A stretch of 64,000 nucleotides of DNA from Haematobacter genomosp. 1 (GTDB taxonomy: Bacteria > Pseudomonadota > Alphaproteobacteria > Rhodobacterales > Rhodobacteraceae), in the NCBI RefSeq assembly GCF_002196855.1, contig NZ_NIPW01000004.1, forward strand, positions 219,094 through 283,093, in the 5' to 3' direction. Within the stretch, counting starts at the first letter, position 1. Each line of letters starts with the position of its first letter. The position numbers and the translations under genes are program-made. The notes under the pieces were generated by a model. It ran no database searches. It saw only the letters and a list, made by a program, of their open reading frames with translations, and was not told the origin of the DNA. Below, in pieces: positions 24,909-33,493 of the stretch.

Positions 24909-24924
24909 TGGAATATATATTCCA
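24909..24924. promoter_or_regulatory. Perfect 16-bp palindrome upstream of the RpiR gene
   Basis: TGGAATATATATTCCA, 35 bases before the ATG of the RpiR-family regulator. A perfect palindrome at this place is a likely autoregulatory operator. The TGGAA half-site recurs around the ugp promoter. Confidence 0.6.
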
Positions 24925-24958
24925 AAATCCATCCTGATACCGCTCACATTTAAAGTTC

Positions 24959-25774
24959 ATGCCCAAGAAGACAGATACCCAGCCCGCCTCAGCCTTTGCT
25001 CCCCCCGGCGATATCGACACGCTCCGGGAACATCTCCGCGCGAGAGAATCACGCCTGCCCCGTCGTCTCGGAGAGGTGGCAGCCTTTGCCCTTACAAAGC
25101 CGGAGGAAATGGCGCTGGGCACGACGGCAGAGATCGCGCGGGCGGCGGGGGTGCAGCCCTCCACTCTGGTGCGATTTGCCCAGACACTTGGTTATGAGGG
25201 GTTCAGCGACATGCAGGCCGTCTTCCGCCGCCCCTATCTGCAGAAGCCGCAGGCACCCGTCGCCACGGGTACGCTGGGCGGTTTCCTCGATGCGGCCGCC
25301 CGCTCCGTAGAATCGGCCCGCCAGTCCATCACCGAGGAGCGGTTCGAGACGGCGGTGGACCTGCTGGCCCGGGCGGAGACCATCTTTCTGATCGCCCGCC
25401 GCCGCGCCTTCCCCATCGCCAGCAGCATGGCCTACACCTTCGGCCGGATGAAAATCCGCTCGCAGCTCATTGGGACCGCACAGGGGATCGAGGATGAGAT
25501 GCTGGACCTTGCCCGGCCCGGAGACGCGGCGCTGGTGGTGAGCTTCTGGCCCTATTCGCGCGATGCGGTGCACCAGACACGCAGCCTCCGGGAACGCGGT
25601 CTGCCCATCATTGCGCTGACGGACGGGCCAGACAGCCCCGTTGCCGCGCTCGCCCGTGTATCCCTCATGCTGACGGAAGCGGAGCATGAGGGGTTGCGGC
25701 TGCTCTCAGGCAGCATAGCCGTCGCAACGGCGATAACGGCGGCGGTGGCCGAACGGCGGGGGATCAGCGAGTGA
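24959..25774 (+). CDS. RpiR-family (HTH-SIS) transcriptional regulator
   Basis: A protein of 271 residues. The N-terminal HTH_6 domain (about residues 20-95) has ALGTTAEIARAAGVQPSTLVRFAQTLGYEGFSDMQ. The SIS sugar-phosphate isomerase fold follows at about 120-260, with AETIFLIARRRAFPIASSMAY and DAALVVSFWPYSRDAV. The family senses phosphorylated sugars or polyols. Divergent placement next to ugpBAEC, with shared half-sites, suggests it controls glycerol-phosphate uptake. That would differ from the PhoB control known in enterobacteria. The start is the ATG at 24959; its upstream palindrome suggests self-regulation. Confidence 0.88.
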   Translation: MPKKTDTQPASAFAPPGDIDTLREHLRARESRLPRRLGEVAAFALTKPEEMALGTTAEIARAAGVQPSTLVRFAQTLGYEGFSDMQAVFRRPYLQKPQAPVATGTLGGFLDAAARSVESARQSITEERFETAVDLLARAETIFLIARRRAFPIASSMAYTFGRMKIRSQLIGTAQGIEDEMLDLARPGDAALVVSFWPYSRDAVHQTRSLRERGLPIIALTDGPDSPVAALARVSLMLTEAEHEGLRLLSGSIAVATAITAAVAERRGISE

Positions 25775-25935
25775 GGTTTGCCTCTCCCTGACCGGAGCCG
25801 CGCTCCCAGGCATGGCCACCTCCCGCAGAGCAGGACGCGGGTTTCGCCTGCAGCCACGGTCGAAGGCCGGCCAACCAGCACTGTCGGAACCCCTGCCCGC
25901 CGATCCGCTCTGCCGAAGCAGGACAACCCGTCTTG

Positions 25936-26460
25936 TCAGACCGGCGACAGGCCCGCGCGAAAGCGGCGCATGTTTGCCTGATAGCTTTCCGCGCTCCTGT
26001 CCAGCCGGGCGCGGGCTTCCTCGTCCAACGGGCGGATGATGCGCCCAGGAGCCCCCATCACAAGACTGCCGTCCGGGATCTCCTTGCCCTCCGGGATGAG
26101 AGCACCTGCGCCGATAAGACAGTGCCGCCCGATGCGCGCCCCGTTCAGGATTGTCGCGCCCATGCCGATGAGGGTGGAATCGCCAATGGTGCAGCCATGC
26201 AGCATGGCCTTGTGACCGATGGTGCAGTTTCGCCCGATGCTCAGTGGAAAGCCGATGTCGGTATGGCAAACCACGTTCTCCTGCACATTGGAGCCTTCGC
26301 CCACCGTGATGCGCTCGTTGTCGCCCCGCAGGACAGCACCGAACCAGACGGAGCCCCCGTCCTCGATCAGCACATCGCCGATGAGCACCGCTGTCGGCGC
26401 GATCCAGTAGTCTCCGCTTGGCGGCACCTGTGGTGCCACGCCATCCAGCGCATAGATCAT
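25936..26460 (-). CDS. Gamma-carbonic anhydrase family hexapeptide protein
   Basis: A protein of 174 residues made of hexapeptide repeats forming a left-handed beta helix. It has WFGAVLRGD with a conserved Arg and Asp, and [18 protein letters not shown] and IGMGATIL carrying the three candidate zinc-ligand histidines. This fits the YrdA/PaaY/CaiE group, related to gamma carbonic anhydrases. Whether it has carbonic anhydrase activity cannot be read from sequence. It starts 14 bases after the gmk stop on the same strand, so it is probably co-transcribed with gmk. Confidence 0.87.
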   Translation of the reverse strand: MIYALDGVAPQVPPSGDYWIAPTAVLIGDVLIEDGGSVWFGAVLRGDNERITVGEGSNVQENVVCHTDIGFPLSIGRNCTIGHKAMLHGCTIGDSTLIGMGATILNGARIGRHCLIGAGALIPEGKEIPDGSLVMGAPGRIIRPLDEEARARLDRSAESYQANMRRFRAGLSPV

Positions 26461-26474
26461 GTCCCTCTCCCTTT

Positions 26475-27176
26475 TCAGCCCTTGTTGCGGTGGGTGAATT
26501 CCTCATTCAGACCGCGCACGAATCCCACCAGACCCCTCCGCCGCTTCCGTTCCAGCCGCTCCGCCGTGACGATGGCGCGCAGTTCCTCCTCAGCCGCGTC
26601 GATGTCACGGTTGATGAGCACATAGTCATATTCCGACCAGCGGCTGATCTCATCCAGACTGCGTGCCATGCGCCCGGAGATGACCTCGTCAGGATCCTGA
26701 CCGCGCCCGCGGAGCCGCTGCTCAAGCTCCTTGATGGACGGCGGAAGGATGAAGACGGAGACGACATCCTCCCCCAACCCGGAGTTGCGAATCTGCTGTC
26801 CTCCCTGCCAGTCAACGTCGAACAGCATGTCCCTGCCCTGCGAAAGCGCGGCCTCCACCGGCCCTCGGGGGGAACCATAGAGGTTCCCGAAGACTTCCGC
26901 ATGCTCAAGCATCTCGCCCGCGGCCACCATCGCTTCGAATTCATCCCGCGTGCGGAAGAAGTATTCCCGCCCCTCGACCTCTCCCGGTCGCGGGGGGCGC
27001 GTAGTTGCGGAGACGGAAAATCCGATGGTCGGATCCCAGGTTGTCAATCGCTTCGACAGGGTCGATTTGCCCGCGCCGGAGGGCGAGGACAGGATGAGCA
27101 GGATGCCGCGACGCGCGATGCTGCGCCCTCCCGGATCATCGGAGAGCAGAACTTGCGTCGGTATCTCAGGCGGCAT
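26475..27176 (-). CDS. gmk: Guanylate kinase
   Basis: A protein of 233 residues. It phosphorylates GMP to GDP with ATP in the cytoplasm. It has the P-loop [10 protein letters not shown] near residues 30-39, the GMP-binding [11 protein letters not shown] and GREYFF segment, then [20 protein letters not shown] and the lid region. The family core starts at [10 protein letters not shown], so this start adds about 20 residues. No in-frame ATG, GTG or TTG lies nearer, so ATG 27176 is kept. Many alphaproteobacteria have a yicC-family gene before gmk; here a divergent PAS-like gene is found instead. Confidence 0.94.
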   Translation of the reverse strand: MPPEIPTQVLLSDDPGGRSIARRGILLILSSPSGAGKSTLSKRLTTWDPTIGFSVSATTRPPRPGEVEGREYFFRTRDEFEAMVAAGEMLEHAEVFGNLYGSPRGPVEAALSQGRDMLFDVDWQGGQQIRNSGLGEDVVSVFILPPSIKELEQRLRGRGQDPDEVISGRMARSLDEISRWSEYDYVLINRDIDAAEEELRAIVTAERLERKRRRGLVGFVRGLNEEFTHRNKG

Positions 27177-27306
27177 GGGTTAACCTTTTGTTCACTTTTC
27201 GCTGCCGCCCTGCGGCAAACAGCGGTATTAAAGTTTCGGTAAGGACGCTGACTGCGCTTGGCAACAACCAACCCGTCAACGCGCCGTGGTTTGGAGTACG
27301 AGTGTC

Positions 27307-27906
27307 ATGAGTAACATCCGCATGGACGGGGTCGAGAGCGATCCCGTCCATCTTATCCGCATGGCTTGGGAAAAGGCTTGCCGGGAACTTCCTGTTCATG
27401 GATTGCCGCCCCGGTCCGCCCTTGCGGGGACGGCCATTGCCGGCGCGCTCCACGCCTGTTTCCTGCTGACCCGCGATGCCGCCTGGGGCTGGCGTTTCCG
27501 CTACGCGGGAAGGAGCCTGTCCGCCCTCACCGGAGAGGAGCCCGAACGCCTCCCTTTCGGCGCGATCTTTGAACCGGGCACACGCGGGCGTATCGCCGCC
27601 TGCCTCGAAGCCGTGACGAGCGACCGGGCACGCGCCGAACTCTCCCTCACCGAAGGCGGGTGCGAGCGGCGCATGGTGCTCCTCCCGCTTGCCCCGGACG
27701 CCGCCGGTCGCCCGCTCATCCTCGGCGCAATTCAGAGCGTCGCCGGGAACCGGAGGCCTGCGGCGAATGGCACTCCGCTCCTGAGCCTCGGCACCATGCG
27801 CCTTGTCCCGGCGGAGGAAAGCAAGGTCATACGCGTGACATTCGGGCGACCGATTCCCTGCGCACGCCCTGATGGGGCGGACGGCCTTTACACCCGCCGC
27901 TCGTGA
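27307..27906 (+). CDS. PAS-like domain protein of unknown function
   Basis: A protein of 199 residues. A stretch at about 50-150 resembles the PAS family found in alphaproteobacteria (GWRFRYAGRSLSALTGEE, then a central helix and PLAPDAAGRPLILGAI). The tail is basic and unstructured. No kinase, cyclase or HTH part follows, so it would act as a stand-alone sensor or adaptor. A GTG at 27286 could extend it by 7 residues; the ATG at 27307 is preferred. It is divergent from gmk and lies 105 bases before sodB. Confidence 0.65.
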   Translation: MSNIRMDGVESDPVHLIRMAWEKACRELPVHGLPPRSALAGTAIAGALHACFLLTRDAAWGWRFRYAGRSLSALTGEEPERLPFGAIFEPGTRGRIAACLEAVTSDRARAELSLTEGGCERRMVLLPLAPDAAGRPLILGAIQSVAGNRRPAANGTPLLSLGTMRLVPAEESKVIRVTFGRPIPCARPDGADGLYTRRS

Positions 27907-27945
27907 GGCCATGCGGAACCCGGGCGGGAGGAAAGCTGTTCTTCC

Positions 27946-27974
27946 TTGACCTTGCCGGCGGCACGCGCCTTATT
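27946..27974 (+). promoter_or_regulatory. Putative sodB promoter
   Basis: TTGACC at 27946-27951 and CTTATT at 27969-27974 with 17-base spacing, 37 bases before the sodB ATG. The preceding C gives CTTGACC, so a heat-shock-type sigma factor cannot be excluded. Confidence 0.45.
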
Positions 27975-28011
27975 CCTGCTGCCGATCACCAAAGCGCGAG
28001 AGGAGTCTTCG

Positions 28012-28614
28012 ATGGCTTTCACACTTCCCGATCTTCCCTATGCCCATGATGCGCTCGCATCCCTCGGCATGTCCAAGGAGACGCTCGAGTTCCACCACGA
28101 CATCCACCACAAGGCCTATGTCGATAACGGCAACAAGCTGATTGCGGGGACCGAGTGGGAGTCCAAACCGCTCGAAGACATCGTGAAGGGCACCTATCAG
28201 GCCGGTGCCGTCGCGCAGTCGGGGATCTTCAACAATGCCTCGCAGCACTGGAACCACATCCTGTTCTGGGAAGTCATGGGTCCGGGCGAGGACAAGAAGA
28301 TTCCGGGCGAGCTTGAAAAGGCGCTGACGGAAGCCTTCGGCTCCGTCGCCAAGTTCAAGGAAGAATTCGCCGCCGCGGGGGCCGGACAGTTCGGTTCCGG
28401 CTGGTCCTGGCTGGTCAAGGATGCCGATGGCGGCCTGAAGATCACCAAGACCGAGAACGGGGTGAACCCGCTCTGCTTCGGCCAGACGGCTCTGCTGGGC
28501 TGCGACGTGTGGGAACATTCCTACTACATCGACTTCCGCAACAAGCGGCCTGCCTACCTCACCAACTTCCTCGACAAGCTGGTGAACTGGGAAAACGTGG
28601 CCTCCCGTCTCTGA
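28012..28614 (+). CDS. sodB: Superoxide dismutase [Fe]
   Basis: A protein of 200 residues that converts superoxide to oxygen and hydrogen peroxide. The metal ligands are visible: His28 in LEFHHDIHHKAY, a histidine in NNASQHWNHILFW, and Asp and His in CDVWEHSYYIDF. GQFGSGWSWLV and FGQTALLGCDVWEH fit the iron or cambialistic type better than manganese, although the metal is not certain. No signal peptide, so it is cytoplasmic. ATG 28012 follows GAGAGGAG. A strong hairpin terminator follows the stop. Confidence 0.93.
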   Translation: MAFTLPDLPYAHDALASLGMSKETLEFHHDIHHKAYVDNGNKLIAGTEWESKPLEDIVKGTYQAGAVAQSGIFNNASQHWNHILFWEVMGPGEDKKIPGELEKALTEAFGSVAKFKEEFAAAGAGQFGSGWSWLVKDADGGLKITKTENGVNPLCFGQTALLGCDVWEHSYYIDFRNKRPAYLTNFLDKLVNWENVASRL

Positions 28615-28682
28615 GGTCAGCATCGACCCCGACTTTCAGCCGGTAGCGTTGGAACGTATCGGGACGTCGGACAAGCAACCCG

Positions 28683-28711
28683 GCCCCCGCGCTCCAAGGC
28701 GCGGGGGCTTT
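28683..28711 (+). terminator. Intrinsic terminator of sodB
   Basis: GCCCCCGCGC and GCGCGGGGGC form a perfect 10-bp stem with a 6-base loop, followed by TTT on the plus strand. Confidence 0.65.
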
Positions 28712-28732
28712 CCACTGTGAGGAACCGGAGCC

Positions 28733-29653
28733 ATGCCGGACAGTCAGCGCGGCCTTATCGCCGTCATTTCCAGCAGCGTGATCTGGGGGGTGCTCGGGCT
28801 TTACTACAAGCTGCTGTCCCATGTCCCGGCGCTGGAGATCCTCTCTCACCGGACGCTCTGGTCGGTCGTGTTCTTCGGCGCCATCCTTGCGGTGCAGGGT
28901 CGGCTCCCCGCCCTTCGGCGCGCGATGACCTCGCGGGAAGGTGGGCTCATCCTTTTCGGCGCGCTGATGATGGGCGTGAACTGGTTCGTCTATATCCTGT
29001 CGATCCAGATCGGCCACGCGCTCGAATCGAGCCTTGGCTACTACATCTTTCCGATGGTCGCGGTCCTGATCGGGCTGGTGGTGTTCCATGAACGCCTATC
29101 ATGGCTTCAATGGATCGCCGTCGCACTGGCGGCGACGGGGGTTCTGACGCTGACCATCGGCCTTGGGGTGGCGCCGTGGTTCTCGCTCGCCATCGCGGTG
29201 AGCTTCGGGCTTTACGGGCTCGCCAAGAAGAAGATCACCGCCGATGCCACGGTCTCCGTGACGGCGGAGGTGATGTTTCTGGCCCCGCTAGCGCTGGTCT
29301 GGCTGATCCTGCCGCATACGGAGGTTCCGGGGGCGGAGCATTTCGGCTCGGATTGGCGCACGACGCTTCTGCTGATCGGGACAGGGCCGCTCACCGCGAT
29401 TCCGCTGATGCTGTTCACCTACGCCTCCCGGCGCATCCCGATGTCAACGCTGGGCGTCGTGCAGTATATCAACCCGACCATCCAGTTCTTCATCGCGACA
29501 CTGGCGTTCGGGGAGCCGTTTACCCACGCGCACGCATTGGCCTTCCCGATGATCTGGCTGGCCGTGCTGATCTATATCGTCGCCCTCCGCCGTCAGGCGA
29601 GCGCGGCGCGCAAACTGGCGGCGAGCCTTGGCACATCTGGCACTACCGTGTAG
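28733..29653 (+). CDS. rarD: RarD-type EamA transporter
   Basis: A protein of 306 residues with about ten membrane helices, as expected for the drug/metabolite exporter superfamily. RarD signatures are GLIAVISSSVIWGVLGLYYKL at the start, LSHRTLWS near residue 38, GVNWFVYILSIQ, ESSLGYYIFPM near 100, and GVVQYINPTIQFFIA. The substrate is unknown; the family name comes from a chloramphenicol-sensitivity annotation that is weakly supported. The last 61 bases overlap the end of the LOG-family gene on the opposite strand. Confidence 0.9.
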   Translation: MPDSQRGLIAVISSSVIWGVLGLYYKLLSHVPALEILSHRTLWSVVFFGAILAVQGRLPALRRAMTSREGGLILFGALMMGVNWFVYILSIQIGHALESSLGYYIFPMVAVLIGLVVFHERLSWLQWIAVALAATGVLTLTIGLGVAPWFSLAIAVSFGLYGLAKKKITADATVSVTAEVMFLAPLALVWLILPHTEVPGAEHFGSDWRTTLLLIGTGPLTAIPLMLFTYASRRIPMSTLGVVQYINPTIQFFIATLAFGEPFTHAHALAFPMIWLAVLIYIVALRRQASAARKLAASLGTSGTTV

Positions 29654-30150
29654 AAGTCGCGGATTTCCGCGCCCGCAAAACCCTCGTCGATCAACTGGTC
29701 GATGAGCCGGGCCAGCGGATCCCAGAAACCCTCGACATTGAGGATGAAGATCGGCTTGTCGTGAAGCTTGAGGTAGCGCCATGTCAACACCTCAAAGAAC
29801 TCGTCAAGCGTGCCGATACCGCCCGGCAGGACGACCACAGCATCCGAGTTCTGGTACATCACCGTCTTGCGTTCATGCATGTTCGACGTGACGATATAGG
29901 TGGACAGGTCGCGCTTGCCGACCTCCCACTTCACCAGATGCTCCGGGATCACGCCGAAGGTTTCCGCCCCCGCCATCTGCGCCGCGCGCGCCACTTCCCC
30001 CATCAGGCCAACGTCGCCCGCGCCATAGACGAGCCGCCAGTTCTGCTCGGCCAGCATGCGGCCCATCTCGGCCGCGGTCGTCGCATAAGGCGCGCGCGTT
30101 CCGGGACGGGCGCCGCAGAAGACGCAGACGGATTTTTCGGGCCGGGCCAT
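29593..30150 (-). CDS. LOG family protein (lysine decarboxylase-like; cytokinin riboside 5'-monophosphate phosphoribohydrolase type)
   Basis: A protein of 185 residues with a Rossmann fold. It begins SVCVFCGARPG; the conserved MHERKTVM and PGGIGTLDEFFE motifs (pattern PGGxGTxxE) define the LOG family. Members cleave nucleoside monophosphates to base and ribose 5-phosphate; many were misnamed lysine decarboxylases. The start at 30150 is preceded by GGAGCG; an earlier in-frame start would add 21 residues without family similarity. It converges with and overlaps rarD by 61 bases. Confidence 0.9.
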   Translation of the reverse strand: MARPEKSVCVFCGARPGTRAPYATTAAEMGRMLAEQNWRLVYGAGDVGLMGEVARAAQMAGAETFGVIPEHLVKWEVGKRDLSTYIVTSNMHERKTVMYQNSDAVVVLPGGIGTLDEFFEVLTWRYLKLHDKPIFILNVEGFWDPLARLIDQLIDEGFAGAEIRDFYTVVPDVPRLAASLRAALA

Positions 30151-30430
30151 GACATCGCTCCGTGAAGGTGGCTTTTCGCCGCTGTTCCTAGGGTGTCGCC
30201 TCGCGGCTCGCAAGGCCGGGGGCTTTGGCAGGTCATGCGCGCCAGGGTCCGCGCAGAGCCAGTTGGGTCGCCGGGGCGAGCCTCGGCCTCCGGCCCATGG
30301 GCGCGAACCTTGGGGAAAGTGGCGCTATCCCAGAGGAGCAGGGGTGACCCCACGTGTGGCAGGCCCGGTGCCTCTGGCCTTCCGGCGCCCGGTCCGCTAG
30401 TGTCGCCACCCTTCCAGACGGAAACCCCCC

Positions 30431-32242
30431 ATGTCCCATACACCAGAAACGATGAGCGAAAGCCGCAGCGCGTGGCGCACGATCCGGCGTGTGGCGCCCT
30501 ATCTGTGGCCGGAGAATACGCCGTGGGTCCGGCGGCGCGTCGTCATCGCGATGGCGATCCTCGTACTGGCCAAGCTCATCTCGGTCGTGGTGCCGTTCTT
30601 CTACAAGGCGGCAGTGGACAGCCTGTCGCACGAGGTGACGGGACCGCTCGGCATGCTTGGGCTGGGCGCAGTGGGCCTGACGGTCGCCTATGGTGTAGCG
30701 CGGCTCATGTCGGACGGTTTCGAGGAGTTGCGCGACGCGATCTTCGCCAAGGTCGGGATGCGCGCGCTGCACGGCCTCGCCATGGAGACGTTCGAACATA
30801 TCCACCGGCTGTCCATGCGCTATCACATCACCCGGCGCACCGGTGCACTGTCCCGCGTGATGGAGCGGGGGGTGAAGAGCATCGACTTCCTGCTGCGCTT
30901 CATGCTGTTCTCCATCGGGCCGCTGATCCTTGAACTGGTGCTGGTGGGCATCATTCTCGCCCTGGTGTTCGACCCGACCTATACTCTGGTCGTGGGGGTG
31001 GTCATCGCCCTCTACATCCTGTTCACAACGATCGTCACCGAATGGCGCGTCCGTATGCGCAAGGAGATGAACGACCGGGATCAGGAGGCGAACCAGAAGG
31101 CGCTGGACAGCCTGCTGAACTACGAAACCGTCAAGTATTTCAATGCCGAAGGGCGTGAGGCCGCGCGCTATGACGTGGCCATGACGGGCTATCAGCGTGC
31201 CGCGCTGAAGACCTCCTATTCGCTGGCGTTCCTGAATGCCGGTCAGACGCTCATCATCACCTCCGGTCTGGTGATCGTCATGGTCATGGCCGCGCGCGGT
31301 GTGCAGGCGGGGACGCTGACCGTGGGCGATTTCGTGATGGTCAACGCCTACATGCTCCAGATCACCCTGCCGCTGGGCTTTCTCGGGACCGTCTATCGGG
31401 AGATACGTCAGGCGCTGGTGGACATGGCGGCGATGTTCGACCTGCTGGAGCAACCGACCGAAGTCGTGGATGCGCCCGATGCCTACCCGCTTCGCATCAG
31501 CGGCGGCGAGGTGGTTTTCGACGATGTGCACTTCGGCTACGACCCCGCCCGCCCGATCCTGAAGGGCCTGACCTTCCGCGCCGCTCCGGGAGAGACGGTG
31601 GCCATCGTCGGCCCGTCCGGTGCCGGGAAGTCAACCGTCGGTCGCCTGCTCTTCCGCTTCTACGATGTGCAAAGCGGTGCAATCCGCATCGATGGACAAG
31701 ATCTCCGCGATGTCACGCAGTCGAGTCTGCATGCCGCCATCGGGGTGGTGCCGCAGGACACGGTCCTGTTCAACGACTCGATCTTCTACAACATCGCCTA
31801 TGGGCGCGAGGGCGCGACGCAAGAGGATGTGATCGGCGCCGCGCGGGCCGCCCGCATCCACGATTTCATCGAGAGCCTGCCCGAAGGGTATGACACGCAG
31901 GTGGGCGAACGCGGGCTGAAACTCTCCGGCGGGGAGAAGCAGCGCGTCGGCATCGCGCGGACGTTGCTGAAGAACCCGCCGATCCTGCTGCTGGACGAAG
32001 CCACTTCCGCACTCGACACGCAGACGGAGGCGGGGATCCGCGATTCGCTGGCTGAACTCGGCCGGGGGCGGACGGTGATTACCGTGGCGCACCGCCTTTC
32101 CACCATCGTGGATGCGAACCTGATACTCGTGCTGGATAACGGCACCGTGCAGGAAGCGGGCACGCATGCAGAGCTGCTGTCGCAGAAGGGCCGCTACGCC
32201 GCGCTCTGGATCCGGCAGGCGCTGGAAGAGGACGCGGCCTGA
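30431..32242 (+). CDS. ATM1-type ABC exporter (heavy-metal/glutathione conjugate or Fe-S precursor)
   Basis: A protein of 603 residues, a half-transporter working as a homodimer in the inner membrane. Residues 40-330 form the six-helix exporter domain. It includes the YETVKYFNAEGREAARY stretch (230-247) and the LNAGQ motif near 268, both typical of Atm1 proteins that bind glutathione. The nucleotide-binding domain has Walker [10 protein letters not shown] (394-402), signature LSGGEKQRVGIARTLL near 502, Walker B ILLLDEATSALD and the AHRLST switch. It stands alone with a non-coding 280-base region upstream. Confidence 0.91.
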   Translation: MSHTPETMSESRSAWRTIRRVAPYLWPENTPWVRRRVVIAMAILVLAKLISVVVPFFYKAAVDSLSHEVTGPLGMLGLGAVGLTVAYGVARLMSDGFEELRDAIFAKVGMRALHGLAMETFEHIHRLSMRYHITRRTGALSRVMERGVKSIDFLLRFMLFSIGPLILELVLVGIILALVFDPTYTLVVGVVIALYILFTTIVTEWRVRMRKEMNDRDQEANQKALDSLLNYETVKYFNAEGREAARYDVAMTGYQRAALKTSYSLAFLNAGQTLIITSGLVIVMVMAARGVQAGTLTVGDFVMVNAYMLQITLPLGFLGTVYREIRQALVDMAAMFDLLEQPTEVVDAPDAYPLRISGGEVVFDDVHFGYDPARPILKGLTFRAAPGETVAIVGPSGAGKSTVGRLLFRFYDVQSGAIRIDGQDLRDVTQSSLHAAIGVVPQDTVLFNDSIFYNIAYGREGATQEDVIGAARAARIHDFIESLPEGYDTQVGERGLKLSGGEKQRVGIARTLLKNPPILLLDEATSALDTQTEAGIRDSLAELGRGRTVITVAHRLSTIVDANLILVLDNGTVQEAGTHAELLSQKGRYAALWIRQALEEDAA

Positions 32243-32255
32243 GGCGCCTGCACCG

Positions 32256-33338
32256 TCAGAACGACAACCGCATCGCGTGACTGCCCCGCTCCCGGTAGGG
32301 GGTGGTCGCGTAATGGGCCCGGTAGCATTTGGAGAAATGCGACGGGCTGGCAAAGCCGCAGGCCAGGGCCACGTTGATCACGCTCATGTCGGTCTGCATC
32401 AGCAGGTTCCGCGCTTTCTGCAGCCGAAGCTCCATGTAGTAGCGCTTGGGACTGCGGTTGAGATAGCGTCGGAACAGCCGTTCGAGCTGACGGGTGGACA
32501 TCGCGACATCTTCAGCCAGCCGGGTTGGACTGATCGGCTCCTCGATATTGCGTTCCATCATCTGGATGACCTGGCTGAGCTTCGGGTGGCGGACGCCGAT
32601 CCGGGTGGGGATGGAGAGGCGCTGCGTGTCCTGCCCCGTGCGGATGGAGGAATAGACCATCTGGTCCGCGACCGCGTTGGCCAGATCCTCTCCATGATCG
32701 TCGGCGATGATCTTCAGCATCATGTCGATGGCGGAGGTGCCGCCCGCGCTCGTCAGCCGGTTGCCGTCGGTGACGAAGACGGCCTTCGACAGCCGGACGT
32801 TCTCGAACTCCTCGATGAAGCTGTCCTGATTTTCCCAATGGATCGTCGCGCGCCGCCCGTCCAGCAAGCCCGCCCGCGCCAATGTCCAGGCACCGGTGCA
32901 GATCCCCGCCATCCGCCCGCCGCGCCGCGCCTCCCGCCGGAGCCAGGCCAGCACCCGCTTGGAGGAGGCCGCCTCTATCTCCAGCCCGCCACAGATGACC
33001 AGCGTCTCCTCCCGGTCGAGCACGTCGAGCCCCATGTCCACCCGGAAGGCGCAGCCGTTGGAACAGACCGCCTGCACGCCGTTTTCCCCCGCAAGCTGCC
33101 ACGAATAGAGCGTCTGCCCCGACATCATGTTGGCGATACGCAACGGCTCCACGGCGCTTGCGAACGCGATGAGCGTGAAGCGGTCCAGCAGAAGGAAGAC
33201 GAACCGACGCGGCTGGACCTCTCCCGCGCGGCCATTCACGACACTTCTGCCAACTTCACGGGTTGGGCGGTCTTCATGGGGGCGGCCTTCGGGGGAGCGG
33301 CCAGAGACGATGGGCCCGTCGGGTCTCACGTCGCGCAT
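32256..33338 (-). CDS. GlxA-family transcriptional regulator (DJ-1/PfpI domain plus AraC-type HTH)
   Basis: A protein of about 360 residues. The N-terminal half is a DJ-1/PfpI-like amidotransferase domain (RRFVFLLLDRFTLIAFASAVEPLR, then LVICGGLEIE and GICTGAWTLARAGLLDGRRATIHW). The C-terminal 100 residues hold two AraC helix-turn-helix motifs (RLAEDVAMSTRQLERLFRRYL and CGFASPSHFSKCYR). Relatives include regulators of glycine betaine, carnitine and dimethylglycine catabolism. ATG 33338 is used; the frame is open to 33407. It is divergent from the DAHP synthase gene. A role in amine catabolism, perhaps of the sarcosine oxidase genes at 50-55 kb, is inference. Confidence 0.88.
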   Translation of the reverse strand: MRDVRPDGPIVSGRSPEGRPHEDRPTREVGRSVVNGRAGEVQPRRFVFLLLDRFTLIAFASAVEPLRIANMMSGQTLYSWQLAGENGVQAVCSNGCAFRVDMGLDVLDREETLVICGGLEIEAASSKRVLAWLRREARRGGRMAGICTGAWTLARAGLLDGRRATIHWENQDSFIEEFENVRLSKAVFVTDGNRLTSAGGTSAIDMMLKIIADDHGEDLANAVADQMVYSSIRTGQDTQRLSIPTRIGVRHPKLSQVIQMMERNIEEPISPTRLAEDVAMSTRQLERLFRRYLNRSPKRYYMELRLQKARNLLMQTDMSVINVALACGFASPSHFSKCYRAHYATTPYRERGSHAMRLSF

Positions 33339-33493
33339 GGATTGCGACCCTTCATGGCGTTTTCGCGACAAGAAAAGCAGGTCTCTCCTGCCCACGCAAG
33401 AGGTCACGTCTTAAGAACGATCGTATGGGATTGGGGTTTGCATGATGAGACCAACGCCCATATAACGGCAAGCCACTTTGTGCGGAGGCCATC

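Noticed and set aside
24434..24947. Two short minus-strand frames in the ugp leader
   Set aside because: They would overlap each other, lack known motifs and lie across strong hairpins. They are better explained as untranslated leader, though a short leader peptide is not fully excluded.
30151..30430. Hidden gene or sRNA before the ATM1-type exporter
   Set aside because: GC-rich sequence without a terminator, a clear promoter or a motif-bearing frame.
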